64,000 nt of DNA from an uncultured Pelagimonas sp. (lineage in GTDB: Bacteria > Pseudomonadota > Alphaproteobacteria > Rhodobacterales > Rhodobacteraceae). Under the pieces are notes generated by a model. It was not told the DNA's origin, did no database searches, and was given only the letters and a program-made list of their open reading frames with translations. Each line of letters starts with the position of its first letter. Within the stretch, counting starts at the first letter, position 1. Positions 44,115 to 52,068 of the stretch are shown piece by piece. A program made the translations under genes and the position numbers. The stretch lies in contig CANMIH010000001.1 in the NCBI GenBank assembly GCA_947497905.1, forward strand, positions 806,001-870,000, in the 5' to 3' direction.

Positions 44115-45803
44115 ATGAGCAAGATTGCCCTATATTCCACCATCGCGGGCGCAGGCACCGTGGGTGCGGTTGTTGTGGCCGTTGTGACCGGGCTGATTGA
44201 ATGGCCCGCCAATACGCCCGACGCGCCGGTGGCCGTTGTCCAAAACGCGCCCAAACCTGTCACACAAGCGCCAGACACCGCGGCCACAGCTGAACCAGCG
44301 TCAGATACTGATGAAGCTTCTGAACCCGCTGCGGTGCCTGTCCAAGCACCCAAGTTCGATCTGGTACGAGCTGAAACCGACGGCAGCACCTTGGTTGCTG
44401 GTGTGGCGATGCCTGGTGCTGAGGTCGAGGTGCTGGTTGATGGTGAAGCGGTTGCCATGGCGCCGGTGGGCGGCGATGGCAAGTTTGTGGCCTTTGTCGA
44501 TTTGCCGACCGAGGGAAATGCCTCGGTGATCACGCTACGCACAACGCAAGACGAACAGCAGATCGTTTCGGTCGAAGAGGTGATTGTAGCGCCTGTGGCG
44601 AATGAGCCTGCGGCCCCGAAACCAGATGTTGTTGCTGCGTTGGATGCGCCTGAAGGCGTCGATGTTCCAGAGAGCTCCAGTCCTCAACCGGTTGAGGTGG
44701 CGGATGAAACCCCTGCAAAATCCGATGCGCCAGATGTGGTGGAGACCACTACCGACGCCCCGGTGCAGGTCGATGCGACTGATCCAGAGCCCGAACCCGG
44801 TATGCCTGCCGCATCCGAGGGCACAGGGATCGCGCAAGCTGACGCAACGCCTGTTGTTGCAAGCGAAACAGATACCACAGCAGTGGCATCGCTTTCCCCA
44901 CCCGCCGCGCTGCCTCAGCCAGAGGTTGGTGCTGGTGAAGGGCCCTCAGCATCGAGCGAGGCCCCGAGCGTTGGGAAGGTTGATGTTGCAGCAGTGACAC
45001 CAGAGATCTCTTTGGGGCAGGACACAACCGTGGTTCAGACAGATCCCAAAGACGTGGAAGACCCATCCCCTGAGTCTGCGCCCACCCAGGATGTGGCTGT
45101 GGTCCAGCCCGCGCCAACGGCCGATGTCACCACAGATGTTCTGACGCCTGCTGCGGCGGCGGGCGTCGCTCCCAGCACAGACACACTTGTGGACGGGGAA
45201 AATCCTGTGGTGTCGGCAAGAAATGAGCCTGATGTCACGCCGGAACCTGCACAGCCGCGGGCGCCTGCGGTGCTGATCTCAAGCCCGGACGGGGTAGAGG
45301 TTTTGCAGGCCTCTCCGCTATCGCAGGGTGAGGTCGCTCTGGACTCGATCAGCTATGACGCCGAAGGCGAAGTTCTGTTGTCCGGCCGGGGAGAAGAGGC
45401 GGCCTATGTTCGGGTTTATCTCGACAATACCCCTGTCACCACGTCGCAGATCACTGAGGATGGCAAATGGCGCATCGAACTGCCCGAGGTCGACACCGGC
45501 ACCTACACCCTGCGTGTTGATCAGGTGAACGAGGCCGGTGCGGTAACGGCGCGGGTCGAGAGCCCGTTCCTGCGCGAAAGCCCCGCCGTTCTGGAGGCCG
45601 CACGCGGAGACGGGCAGGGGCCGATACGTTCGATCACGGTTCAGCCCGGCAATACGCTTTGGGGCATTTCCCGCAGCCGCTATGGTCGCGGCATGGCCTA
45701 TGTCAACGTGTTTGAGGCTAACAAAGATCGCATCCGCGATCCCGACCTGATCTATCCCGGCCAGATCTTTGATCTGCCCACCGAAGTGGCAGCGTCAGAA
45801 TAA
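44115..45803 (+). CDS. LysM-domain periplasmic protein with acidic disordered linker
   Basis: 562 residues. An N-terminal transmembrane or signal segment (ALYSTIAGAGTVGAVVVAVVTGLI) is followed by two short Ig-like beta domains (about 75-140 and 415-470). Between them lies a long Pro/Ala/Val/Asp/Glu-rich linker. A C-terminal LysM domain (SITVQPGNTLWGISRSRYG to GQIFDLP) should bind peptidoglycan. The linker is low complexity and would be flexible in the periplasm. Start at 44115 has AAAGG upstream. A terminator follows. Confidence 0.87.
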   Translation: MSKIALYSTIAGAGTVGAVVVAVVTGLIEWPANTPDAPVAVVQNAPKPVTQAPDTAATAEPASDTDEASEPAAVPVQAPKFDLVRAETDGSTLVAGVAMPGAEVEVLVDGEAVAMAPVGGDGKFVAFVDLPTEGNASVITLRTTQDEQQIVSVEEVIVAPVANEPAAPKPDVVAALDAPEGVDVPESSSPQPVEVADETPAKSDAPDVVETTTDAPVQVDATDPEPEPGMPAASEGTGIAQADATPVVASETDTTAVASLSPPAALPQPEVGAGEGPSASSEAPSVGKVDVAAVTPEISLGQDTTVVQTDPKDVEDPSPESAPTQDVAVVQPAPTADVTTDVLTPAAAAGVAPSTDTLVDGENPVVSARNEPDVTPEPAQPRAPAVLISSPDGVEVLQASPLSQGEVALDSISYDAEGEVLLSGRGEEAAYVRVYLDNTPVTTSQITEDGKWRIELPEVDTGTYTLRVDQVNEAGAVTARVESPFLRESPAVLEAARGDGQGPIRSITVQPGNTLWGISRSRYGRGMAYVNVFEANKDRIRDPDLIYPGQIFDLPTEVAASE

Positions 45804-45881
45804 GGCCTAAGCGCCGACTTGATTGAGGGACGATCTTGCCCCTCTGCCTTTTGGACATTTGGTCAAGACCTGAGACGATAG

Positions 45882-45915
45882 AACCCTGAGGCGGTGCTCC
45901 GTCTCAGGGTTTTTC
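45882..45915 (+). terminator. Terminator between LysM gene and globin gene
   Basis: Stem AACCCTGAG / CTCAGGGTT with inner CGG/CCG pairs and a T run. It ends the LysM transcript; the globin gene converges on it. Confidence 0.87.
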
Positions 45916-45938
45916 TTGAGCCGCCGAGATGCGTCTTC

Positions 45939-46694
45939 TCACATCATCAAGGCTTTGTTCACCATGGCCTGTTTGTCCGGGTATAGAGAGACATCAACGC
46001 CAAGGTCTGAAAGCGCCTCACTCAGCTCCTGTGTGCTCAGCGCTTCGATGGCATCGCTTGTCATCCTCATAAAGTTGATCCGGCGTTTGAGAGGGCCATT
46101 GGTTTCCCCAAAGAGATGCCGATCCTCAAAGGCAAACTCATCGGCATATTTGGTCATGAAATGGGCCAGAAACGTATTCAAACTGATACGCACGCGTCGA
46201 TCATCCGTCATCAGGTCGGCGGAGGTATCCAAGGTTTCACGCATCAGGCTCACCCAGCGTTCTGCGCCTTTGTCGTTCATCAGCGCCATAGCATTATGGG
46301 CATGATGAAAGCTCAAGCGGTATTCAGCCCCGTGATAGTAGGGGCCGCCCCCCATGACATCGATCCACATCGACGCCTGCGTGGTGATATGATGGGCAAG
46401 CCCGCCGACACGTTCAAAGACCGACCGAAACCATGGCTCATCCGCAAAGACCCGTTCGTAGAATCTCTGCACGATGCCTACAATGGGATCCTGACCCAGA
46501 ACCGAGTAGAGTTGCCAAAACTGGATGGGTTTCGACAGATCTTCTGGTGCGGTCAACGTGACCACTTCTGGCATTCTATGCGCCTCTTTCGGCAAAAGCC
46601 CGGAGTCAATCGCCTTTGCGATGTAGGCTTCCTGTGTCCGCTCGCTCATGTAGCCATGGCGTGTCGGGTATTTGGGTAGGACAACGTTTTCCAT
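45939..46694 (-). CDS. Group II-like truncated globin with extended ends
   Basis: 251 residues, about double the globin core. The core (about residues 58-175) has FYERVFADEPWFRSVFERV, then THITTQASMWIDVMGGGPYY-type helix E/F sequence (HHITTQASMWIDVMGGGPYYHG), whose histidines and tryptophan fit the heme pocket of group II truncated hemoglobins. An N-terminal extension and a C-terminal helical domain of about 70 residues follow. A strong AAGGAG site precedes the ATG. It lies downstream of an FAD oxidoreductase on the same strand, as if the two halves of a flavohemoglobin were separate genes. Ligand chemistry is inferred. Confidence 0.82.
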   Translation of the reverse strand: MENVVLPKYPTRHGYMSERTQEAYIAKAIDSGLLPKEAHRMPEVVTLTAPEDLSKPIQFWQLYSVLGQDPIVGIVQRFYERVFADEPWFRSVFERVGGLAHHITTQASMWIDVMGGGPYYHGAEYRLSFHHAHNAMALMNDKGAERWVSLMRETLDTSADLMTDDRRVRISLNTFLAHFMTKYADEFAFEDRHLFGETNGPLKRRINFMRMTSDAIEALSTQELSEALSDLGVDVSLYPDKQAMVNKALMM

Positions 46695-46794
46695 GATGTG
46701 TGCTCCTTAAAGAGTTCGGCCTCTTTGAGGCCGGGCACAGTCGATTTTTTGCAGGGCCAATACCCCACTAACGCGCAGCGAGACGGGGGATTAC

Positions 46795-47871
46795 CTAGCG
46801 CGGTAGGCCAAAGGCCTTGCGATACTTCGGGACAAAGAGGTCTTTGCCTTTCATTTTGCGCGTGACCCAATCGCCCAGCGTTGCAAACAGCCAGCTATTG
46901 CCAATCTTCGGGCCAAGCGGCACGAGAATTGGGGCCATTTTCCAGGGCACGTAGGGTTTTTGCGCCGCGACGGGTGTTCCTTTCATGACCTGCTTCAGCA
47001 TTTTGATGAGCCAAGGGTTCTGCCTTGAAATGGCAACAATGGTCATGCCGTCACCTGCGTCTGCGATATCTCCTGCGACAAAGACATTTGGATAGCTTGA
47101 GGGACGCAGCCAGTTGTCGGTTTTCACACGACCCGAGGGGGTGATCGTCACATCAGGCAGGCTCTGCACCAAGGTCGTGTTCGGCTTTGACCCAATGACC
47201 GGAAACACCAGATCAGCCGTGACAACACGACCATCACTCAGGGTCACCGATCCGGCATAGGGCCGGTCCATGTGCTGCAGATCCTGCGCCCGCAGGCCCA
47301 GCACAACCGAAACACCTAGGCGTTCAAGCTTGCGCTTCAGGTCAGCACCAAACTTCCTCGGGTACATCGGGAACAAAGTCTCGTCCGACGAGATCAGGGT
47401 GATCTCCTTGCCTGGCTGTGCTGCCGCGATTTCTCCTGCAAGTTCGGACCCGACCGCTCCCGCACCAACAATGGCGATGGATTTGGCCGACGCGATCTGG
47501 GTGCTGGTGTCTCTGCTCGCCGTGCGAAAAGCCTCGATGCTGTCGCCCGAAGGTTTGAAAGGCGCGGCATAAGACGAACCAGTAGCCAGAACGATATAGT
47601 CCGCCGGATAGGCCGTCCCGTCTTCCAAAGTGACCTCGGTTTCTGTCACAGCGCTTGCGCGACCACGGATAACCCGGCCGTTCTTTAGAAGGTTGTCGTA
47701 GGGCAGGATGATCTGATCCAACAAAGACGGATCCAAAAGCGCACGAATGGCAGCAGGAGGTTGCACAAAGGCGTCACGCTGTTCGATCAGCGTTACATGT
47801 GCGTGTTCATCCAAGGCTTTGGCGACTTCAAAGCCAACATATCCGCCGCCAACGATCACTACATTTGTCAT
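46795..47871 (-). CDS. FAD-dependent NAD(P)H oxidoreductase (FSP1/NDH-2-like)
   Basis: 358 residues. It has two dinucleotide folds, VVIVGGGYVGFEVAKAL at residue 4 for FAD and SIAIVGAGAVGSELAGEI at about 130 for NAD(P)H. The second FAD motif NVFVAGDIADA is near residue 265. There is no redox CxxC, so it resembles type II NADH dehydrogenases and the AIFM2/FSP1 quinone reductases rather than disulfide reductases. It is transcribed with the globin gene and diverges from an HxlR regulator. The electron acceptor could be the globin, or quinone. Confidence 0.86.
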   Translation of the reverse strand: MTNVVIVGGGYVGFEVAKALDEHAHVTLIEQRDAFVQPPAAIRALLDPSLLDQIILPYDNLLKNGRVIRGRASAVTETEVTLEDGTAYPADYIVLATGSSYAAPFKPSGDSIEAFRTASRDTSTQIASAKSIAIVGAGAVGSELAGEIAAAQPGKEITLISSDETLFPMYPRKFGADLKRKLERLGVSVVLGLRAQDLQHMDRPYAGSVTLSDGRVVTADLVFPVIGSKPNTTLVQSLPDVTITPSGRVKTDNWLRPSSYPNVFVAGDIADAGDGMTIVAISRQNPWLIKMLKQVMKGTPVAAQKPYVPWKMAPILVPLGPKIGNSWLFATLGDWVTRKMKGKDLFVPKYRKAFGLPR

Positions 47872-47915
47872 GGCTTTCCTGTTCCTCGTTGCGTTTTTCT
47901 GGGCTGGTCCGTAGT

Positions 47916-47937
47916 TAGAAATGCAAGATCATTCCTA
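47916..47937. promoter_or_regulatory. Candidate HxlR operator
   Basis: Imperfect inverted repeat TAGAAATG-N6-CATTCCTA (seven of eight pairs) lies in the 92-base gap between the divergent oxidoreductase and HxlR genes, where an autoregulating HxlR dimer would bind. Confidence 0.45.
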
Positions 47938-47963
47938 CAAGTACGGTCATTTGGGATACTGCC

Positions 47964-48314
47964 ATGAGCCAAGCCCCGTCCGAGGAGAACTGCCTCATCG
48001 AGCCTTTGATTGATGCGATCTCTGGCAAGTGGAAACTGTTGATTATCTATTGGTTGTCGCAGGAAACATCGCGTTTCAATCAGCTTCAGCGCAACCTTGG
48101 CAAGATCACCCACCGCACATTGACGCGCCAGCTGAACGAGATGCAGGAGGCGGGGTTTGTGTCGCGAAAGGACTTTCAGACAATTCCACCTCATGTGGAG
48201 TATAGCCTGACCCCTTTCGGTGAAAGTCTGATCCCATTGCTTCAGGTCATGCATGATTGGGCCGCAACAAATGCAGACAAGCTTTCAGTTCCCAAATCGA
48301 CGGATGGAGAGTGA
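47964..48314 (+). CDS. HxlR-family transcriptional regulator
   Basis: 116 residues, a winged-helix dimer. It has ISGKWKLLIIYWLSQETSRFNQLQRNLGKITHRTLTRQLNEMQEAGFV, the full HxlR core, and VEYSLTPFG for the wing. A single N-terminal cysteine (residue 9, EENCLI) lies where redox- or quinone-sensing members such as YodB/QorR have theirs. It faces the FAD oxidoreductase/globin pair across a short gap with an inverted repeat, so it probably controls that pair in response to electrophiles or oxidants. Confidence 0.92.
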   Translation: MSQAPSEENCLIEPLIDAISGKWKLLIIYWLSQETSRFNQLQRNLGKITHRTLTRQLNEMQEAGFVSRKDFQTIPPHVEYSLTPFGESLIPLLQVMHDWAATNADKLSVPKSTDGE

Positions 48315-48465
48315 GGCATAATCCTATGCAGGCCAGAGGGCATTTAGGAGGGTGTCTCGGAACCCATTGGGCAAAATTAACCACCTAACCGCAAGCGCTC
48401 GGGCTGGTTTCTTTGTGGGCGGGATACTAAGTTGCATTCTGCACAGATGCAGGAGCTGACCGCCA

Positions 48466-50274
48466 ATGCCGCCTGAAACCAATGTCACCGCACAAGACGA
48501 ACGTCGATCCGGGTGGCGCACTATCAAAAAGGTTGGACCCTACCTTTGGCCAGACGGTCAGCTCTGGGTCAAACGCCGGGTTGTGATCGCTTTGGCCTTG
48601 CTGGTGATGGCCAAAGTCATCGCTGTGACCACGCCGGTGTTTTATAAACGTGCGGTGGATGCGCTGTCTGGTGAAGTGCCGGATCTTGCGATTGGCGCCA
48701 TTGGTCTGACCGTTGCCTATGGTATGGCACGTTTGATGACGGTCGGCTTTCAACAGCTCCGCGATGCCGTGTTTTCGCGCGTCGGACAGCGGGCGTTGCG
48801 CGCGCTGGCGCTTGAGACCTTTACCCACATTCACAGGCTGTCATTGCGCTATCACATCACCCGCAAAACTGGGGGGCTCAGCCGAATTGTTGAGCGTGGT
48901 GTGAAAGGTGTCGAGTTTCTGCTGCGGTTCTTGTTGTTCAGCATCGGCCCGCTGTTTCTTGAGCTGTTGCTGGTGGGGCTTGTTTTGGCCTGGCTGTTCG
49001 ACATCTGGTATCTGGTTGTCGTCGGCGGCGTTGTCGGGCTCTATATTGCCTATACGTTCAAAGTCACCGAGTGGCGCGTAAAGCTGCGCCGCGAGATGAA
49101 CACTCAGGATACGGACGCCAACCAAAAGGCGATCGACAGTATGCTGAACTTTGAAACTGTCAAATATTTCAACGCCGAAGCGCGTGAAGCTAAGCGCTAT
49201 GATGCGGCGATGGAGGGCTATGAACGCGCCGCTGTCAAAACCGCAACATCGCTTGCGCTGTTGAACTTTGGTCAGACCCTGATCATCACCAGTGGCCTTG
49301 TGGCGGTGATGGTGATGGCGGCTTATGGTGTGCAAAACGGTACATTGACCGTGGGTGATTTTGTCATGGTCAATGCCTACATGATTCAGATCACCATGCC
49401 GTTGAACTTTTTGGGCACTGTCTACCGTGAGATCCGTCAGTCGCTTGTCGATATGGGGGAGATGTTCGATCTGCTGGAGCAGCCGCGCGATGTAGATGAC
49501 AAACCGGGGGCAAAGGGGCTTCAGGTCGACGGGGGGCAGGTGCATTTCAAAGATGTGCAGTTTGGCTATGAGGCAGAGCGCGCCATTCTTAAAGGTGTCG
49601 ACATCTCTGTTGGTGCCGGGGAGAGCGTGGCCTTGGTTGGCCCCTCTGGGTCCGGGAAATCGACCATCGGCCGTTTGTTGTTCCGTTTCTATGATGTCGG
49701 CGAGGGATCGGTCACCATTGACGGTCAGGACGTGCGTGACGTGACCCAGACCAGCCTACATGCGGCCATCGGCGTCGTGCCGCAGGACACGGTGCTGTTC
49801 AATGATACGATCCGCTACAACATTGCCTATGGTCTTGATCACGCAACCGAAGATCAGATCATTGCTGCCGCGAAATCAGCTCAGATCCATGAGTTTATTT
49901 CATCCCTGCCGGATGGCTATGACACCATGGTGGGCGAACGCGGTCTGAAGTTGTCCGGGGGCGAAAAACAACGGGTGGGCATCGCGCGCACCCTGTTGAA
50001 GAACCCGCCGATCCTGTTGTTGGATGAAGCCACCTCTGCGCTTGATACCGAGACCGAGGCATCGATCCAAGAGGCGTTGCGCCGGGCCGGGGAAGGGCGC
50101 ACGGTGATCACCATCGCGCACCGCCTGTCAACCATTGCCGATGCGGATCGAATTGTGGTGCTGGAAGCAGGTCACGTGGTGGAAGAGGGCACGCATGAGG
50201 ACCTGTTGAGCAAAGGCGGACGTTACGCCCAGCTGTGGCACATGCAACTGTCCGAGGATGATGTGGCGGCCTAG
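48466..50274 (+). CDS. Atm1-type ABC exporter (half-transporter)
   Basis: 602 residues. An N-terminal six-helix membrane domain (about 40-330) shows the Atm1/ABCB7 marks NTQDTDANQKAIDSMLNFETVKYFNAEAREAKRYD and LNFLGTVYREIRQSLVDMGEMF. The ATPase domain follows, with Walker A GPSGSGKST, signature LSGGEKQRVG and Walker B ILLLDEATSALD. Such exporters move glutathione-linked sulfur or metal compounds out of the cytoplasm. Works as a homodimer. Start ATG at 48466 has no strong ribosome site, but the N-terminus fits. Confidence 0.92.
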   Translation: MPPETNVTAQDERRSGWRTIKKVGPYLWPDGQLWVKRRVVIALALLVMAKVIAVTTPVFYKRAVDALSGEVPDLAIGAIGLTVAYGMARLMTVGFQQLRDAVFSRVGQRALRALALETFTHIHRLSLRYHITRKTGGLSRIVERGVKGVEFLLRFLLFSIGPLFLELLLVGLVLAWLFDIWYLVVVGGVVGLYIAYTFKVTEWRVKLRREMNTQDTDANQKAIDSMLNFETVKYFNAEAREAKRYDAAMEGYERAAVKTATSLALLNFGQTLIITSGLVAVMVMAAYGVQNGTLTVGDFVMVNAYMIQITMPLNFLGTVYREIRQSLVDMGEMFDLLEQPRDVDDKPGAKGLQVDGGQVHFKDVQFGYEAERAILKGVDISVGAGESVALVGPSGSGKSTIGRLLFRFYDVGEGSVTIDGQDVRDVTQTSLHAAIGVVPQDTVLFNDTIRYNIAYGLDHATEDQIIAAAKSAQIHEFISSLPDGYDTMVGERGLKLSGGEKQRVGIARTLLKNPPILLLDEATSALDTETEASIQEALRRAGEGRTVITIAHRLSTIADADRIVVLEAGHVVEEGTHEDLLSKGGRYAQLWHMQLSEDDVAA

Positions 50275-50284
50275 GGGCCGCCAC
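50263..50284. terminator. Hairpin over the Atm1 stop codon
   Basis: Stem GTGGCGGCC / GGCCGCCAC with a four-base loop holding the TAG stop. It lies between convergent genes and could end transcription, but a T run is missing. Confidence 0.4.
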
Positions 50285-50292
50285 CACTTGGC

Positions 50293-50907
50293 TTACAATT
50301 TGCGCGCCAGCAACACGCTATGCTGGGCGCAGTCCGGATCATTGGCCAGAAACCCGGTCATGACCATATCATTGGCTTCGAGAATGCTGGCATATTCGGC
50401 TGGAGACAGGCTGGCGTGATAGACCACTGCGTCGCCCACACAGCCGGTGACCTCTCCGTTGCCATATCCGACCGTGACCATCAGATGGCCACCGGGATTC
50501 AGGTGACGGGCCAGACGCGGCAGGCAATCCCGCTGTTCCTCGCGGGTGAGATGAAAAAAGCTGTTCCAGGCGACAATCCCGTCAAACTGATCCGCTAAAT
50601 CGATCTGACGCATATCCCCCTGACGCCAATCCATATCCGGCCAGCGTCCGCGCGCGATCCCCAGCATCGCCTCGGCAATATCCATCCCGGTGTATGTGAA
50701 CCCTTCCGCAATGAGCCAGCTCGCAATTGGCTCACCTGCACCACAGCCGATGTCCAGAACACGTCCGCCCTGAGGCAACCCATCCGCAAAGCGGGTCAGC
50801 CAGCGCGCTTCGAACAGTTTGCGGCTGCGTTCGCGGTCAAACAGCTCGGCGTTTTGCTCGTAGATGTCGCGGGTCGAGGCGGCAAGTTCGGGGGTGGGCT
50901 GGGTCAT
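50293..50907 (-). CDS. Class I SAM-dependent methyltransferase
   Basis: 204 residues. The glycine-rich motif I VLDIGCGAGEPIASWL, motif II TGMDIAEAMLGIARGRWPDMDWRQGDMRQI, and FDGIVAWNSFFHLTREEQ are those of the Rossmann methyltransferases. No substrate domain is visible, so the acceptor is unknown. It is convergent with the Atm1 gene and 81 bases downstream of a GNAT gene. Confidence 0.9.
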   Translation of the reverse strand: MTQPTPELAASTRDIYEQNAELFDRERSRKLFEARWLTRFADGLPQGGRVLDIGCGAGEPIASWLIAEGFTYTGMDIAEAMLGIARGRWPDMDWRQGDMRQIDLADQFDGIVAWNSFFHLTREEQRDCLPRLARHLNPGGHLMVTVGYGNGEVTGCVGDAVVYHASLSPAEYASILEANDMVMTGFLANDPDCAQHSVLLARKL

Positions 50908-50988
50908 GATCGGATGTCCTTTGGTTGGGGATCAGTGCGAGGGTTCGCGGCGATCCTGCGCAGCTCCGACCAGAGGTGCAACCCGATT

Positions 50989-51582
50989 TTAAGGAGCAGC
51001 GTGGCTCTCGAGTTTCCATTCCAGATTGGCTTTCACAGCCGGCCATTCCGGCGCGGTGATAGAGTAAACGGCGGTGTCCCGAAGCGTGCTATTGGCCATC
51101 ACCATATGTGACCGTAACACCCCGTCCAATTTGGCGCCCAGCCGTTCAATGGCGCGGCGGCTTTGATGATTTAGAAAATGGGTGCGGAACTCGACGGCGA
51201 TACAGTCGAGCTCTTCAAAGGCATGGCGGAGCAACAGCAGCTTGCATTCAGTGTTGAGAGGTGAGCGTTGAACCGACTTGCGGTACCAGGTCGAGCCAAT
51301 TTCAAGCCGCCTGTTTGGGGCATCGATGTTCATATAGGTGGTCATGCCCACCGCTTTGCCGCTGGCCTGTTCGACGATCGCGAAAGGTCGCATATTGGCC
51401 AAGGACAAACGACGCTTGATTTCATCCGCCATACCATCGGGCGTTGGCACCATGGTGTACCACAGTTTGTGCAGATCCCCGTCCGAGGTGGCTTCGACCA
51501 GATCATCAAGATGGTCCATCGACAGCGGTTCAACCGCCACATAGGTGCCTTTGGCAGAAAACGGGGTGGGCCAGTCTGACAT
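50989..51582 (-). CDS. GNAT N-acetyltransferase (RimJ/RimL-like)
   Basis: 197 residues. It has the RimL-type pattern LEIGSTWYRKSVQRSPLNTECKLLLLRHAFEELDCIAVEFRTHFLNHQSRRAIERLGAKLDGVLR, with the acetyl-CoA loop and the conserved NHQSRRAIERLGA. The ATG at 51582 has GGAG in AGGAGCTCCTG just upstream; a longer frame to 51672 has no support. Target is unknown; RimJ/RimL act on ribosomal proteins, but many members modify small molecules. Confidence 0.87.
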   Translation of the reverse strand: MSDWPTPFSAKGTYVAVEPLSMDHLDDLVEATSDGDLHKLWYTMVPTPDGMADEIKRRLSLANMRPFAIVEQASGKAVGMTTYMNIDAPNRRLEIGSTWYRKSVQRSPLNTECKLLLLRHAFEELDCIAVEFRTHFLNHQSRRAIERLGAKLDGVLRSHMVMANSTLRDTAVYSITAPEWPAVKANLEWKLESHAAP

Positions 51583-52068
51583 CAGGAGCTCCTCATGGTA
51601 TGGCGCAAGTGTCTGGATCCATGTTGAAAAAGCAAGCATGAGAATGGAGGAAAAAATCCGCGAGCGGATCATCAGAAATGAACCCGTAGTGATAGTTTGG
51701 GTAATTCCGGTTCACCGTTGGTTTTGTGATTTGCTGCGCATCGGCGGGCGTCTGTGTGGGTCTGGGATTGTAAAACCTCTCACGCACCCAGGAAATCACC
51801 GATATGCCATGGGCACACACGACGCTTAGATCCTGATCTAAAAAGGGTGGATAGGCTACACACCAATAGACCTCAGACTGTCCTGAGTTGCAGGCCTCCC
51901 TGAAACCGTCGTCCGGATCAACTGACGGCTGATCACGTAACAACATTCAAATTGAACCACACCGGTAAGGCTGGAGAGTAAGATAAGTTCGATATGGCAG
52001 GCGGCGGAGGTGATATGAGTAAAACTTATCAACGATAACAGTGCCTTGCTGAAACCTTGCTCTGTAAG
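51583..52068. other. 486-base gap without a supported gene
   Basis: Two open frames cross this stretch (about 51640-51830 on plus and 51593-51946 on minus), but neither has a ribosome site or a recognisable protein pattern. The gap is the 5' region of the GNAT gene and the 3' flank of the kinase gene. A promoter for GNAT is expected; nothing else is seen. Confidence 0.5.

Noticed and set aside
51640-51831. Small plus-strand frame in the gap after the GNAT gene
   Set aside because: The first ATG has no ribosome site and the protein has no recognisable feature.
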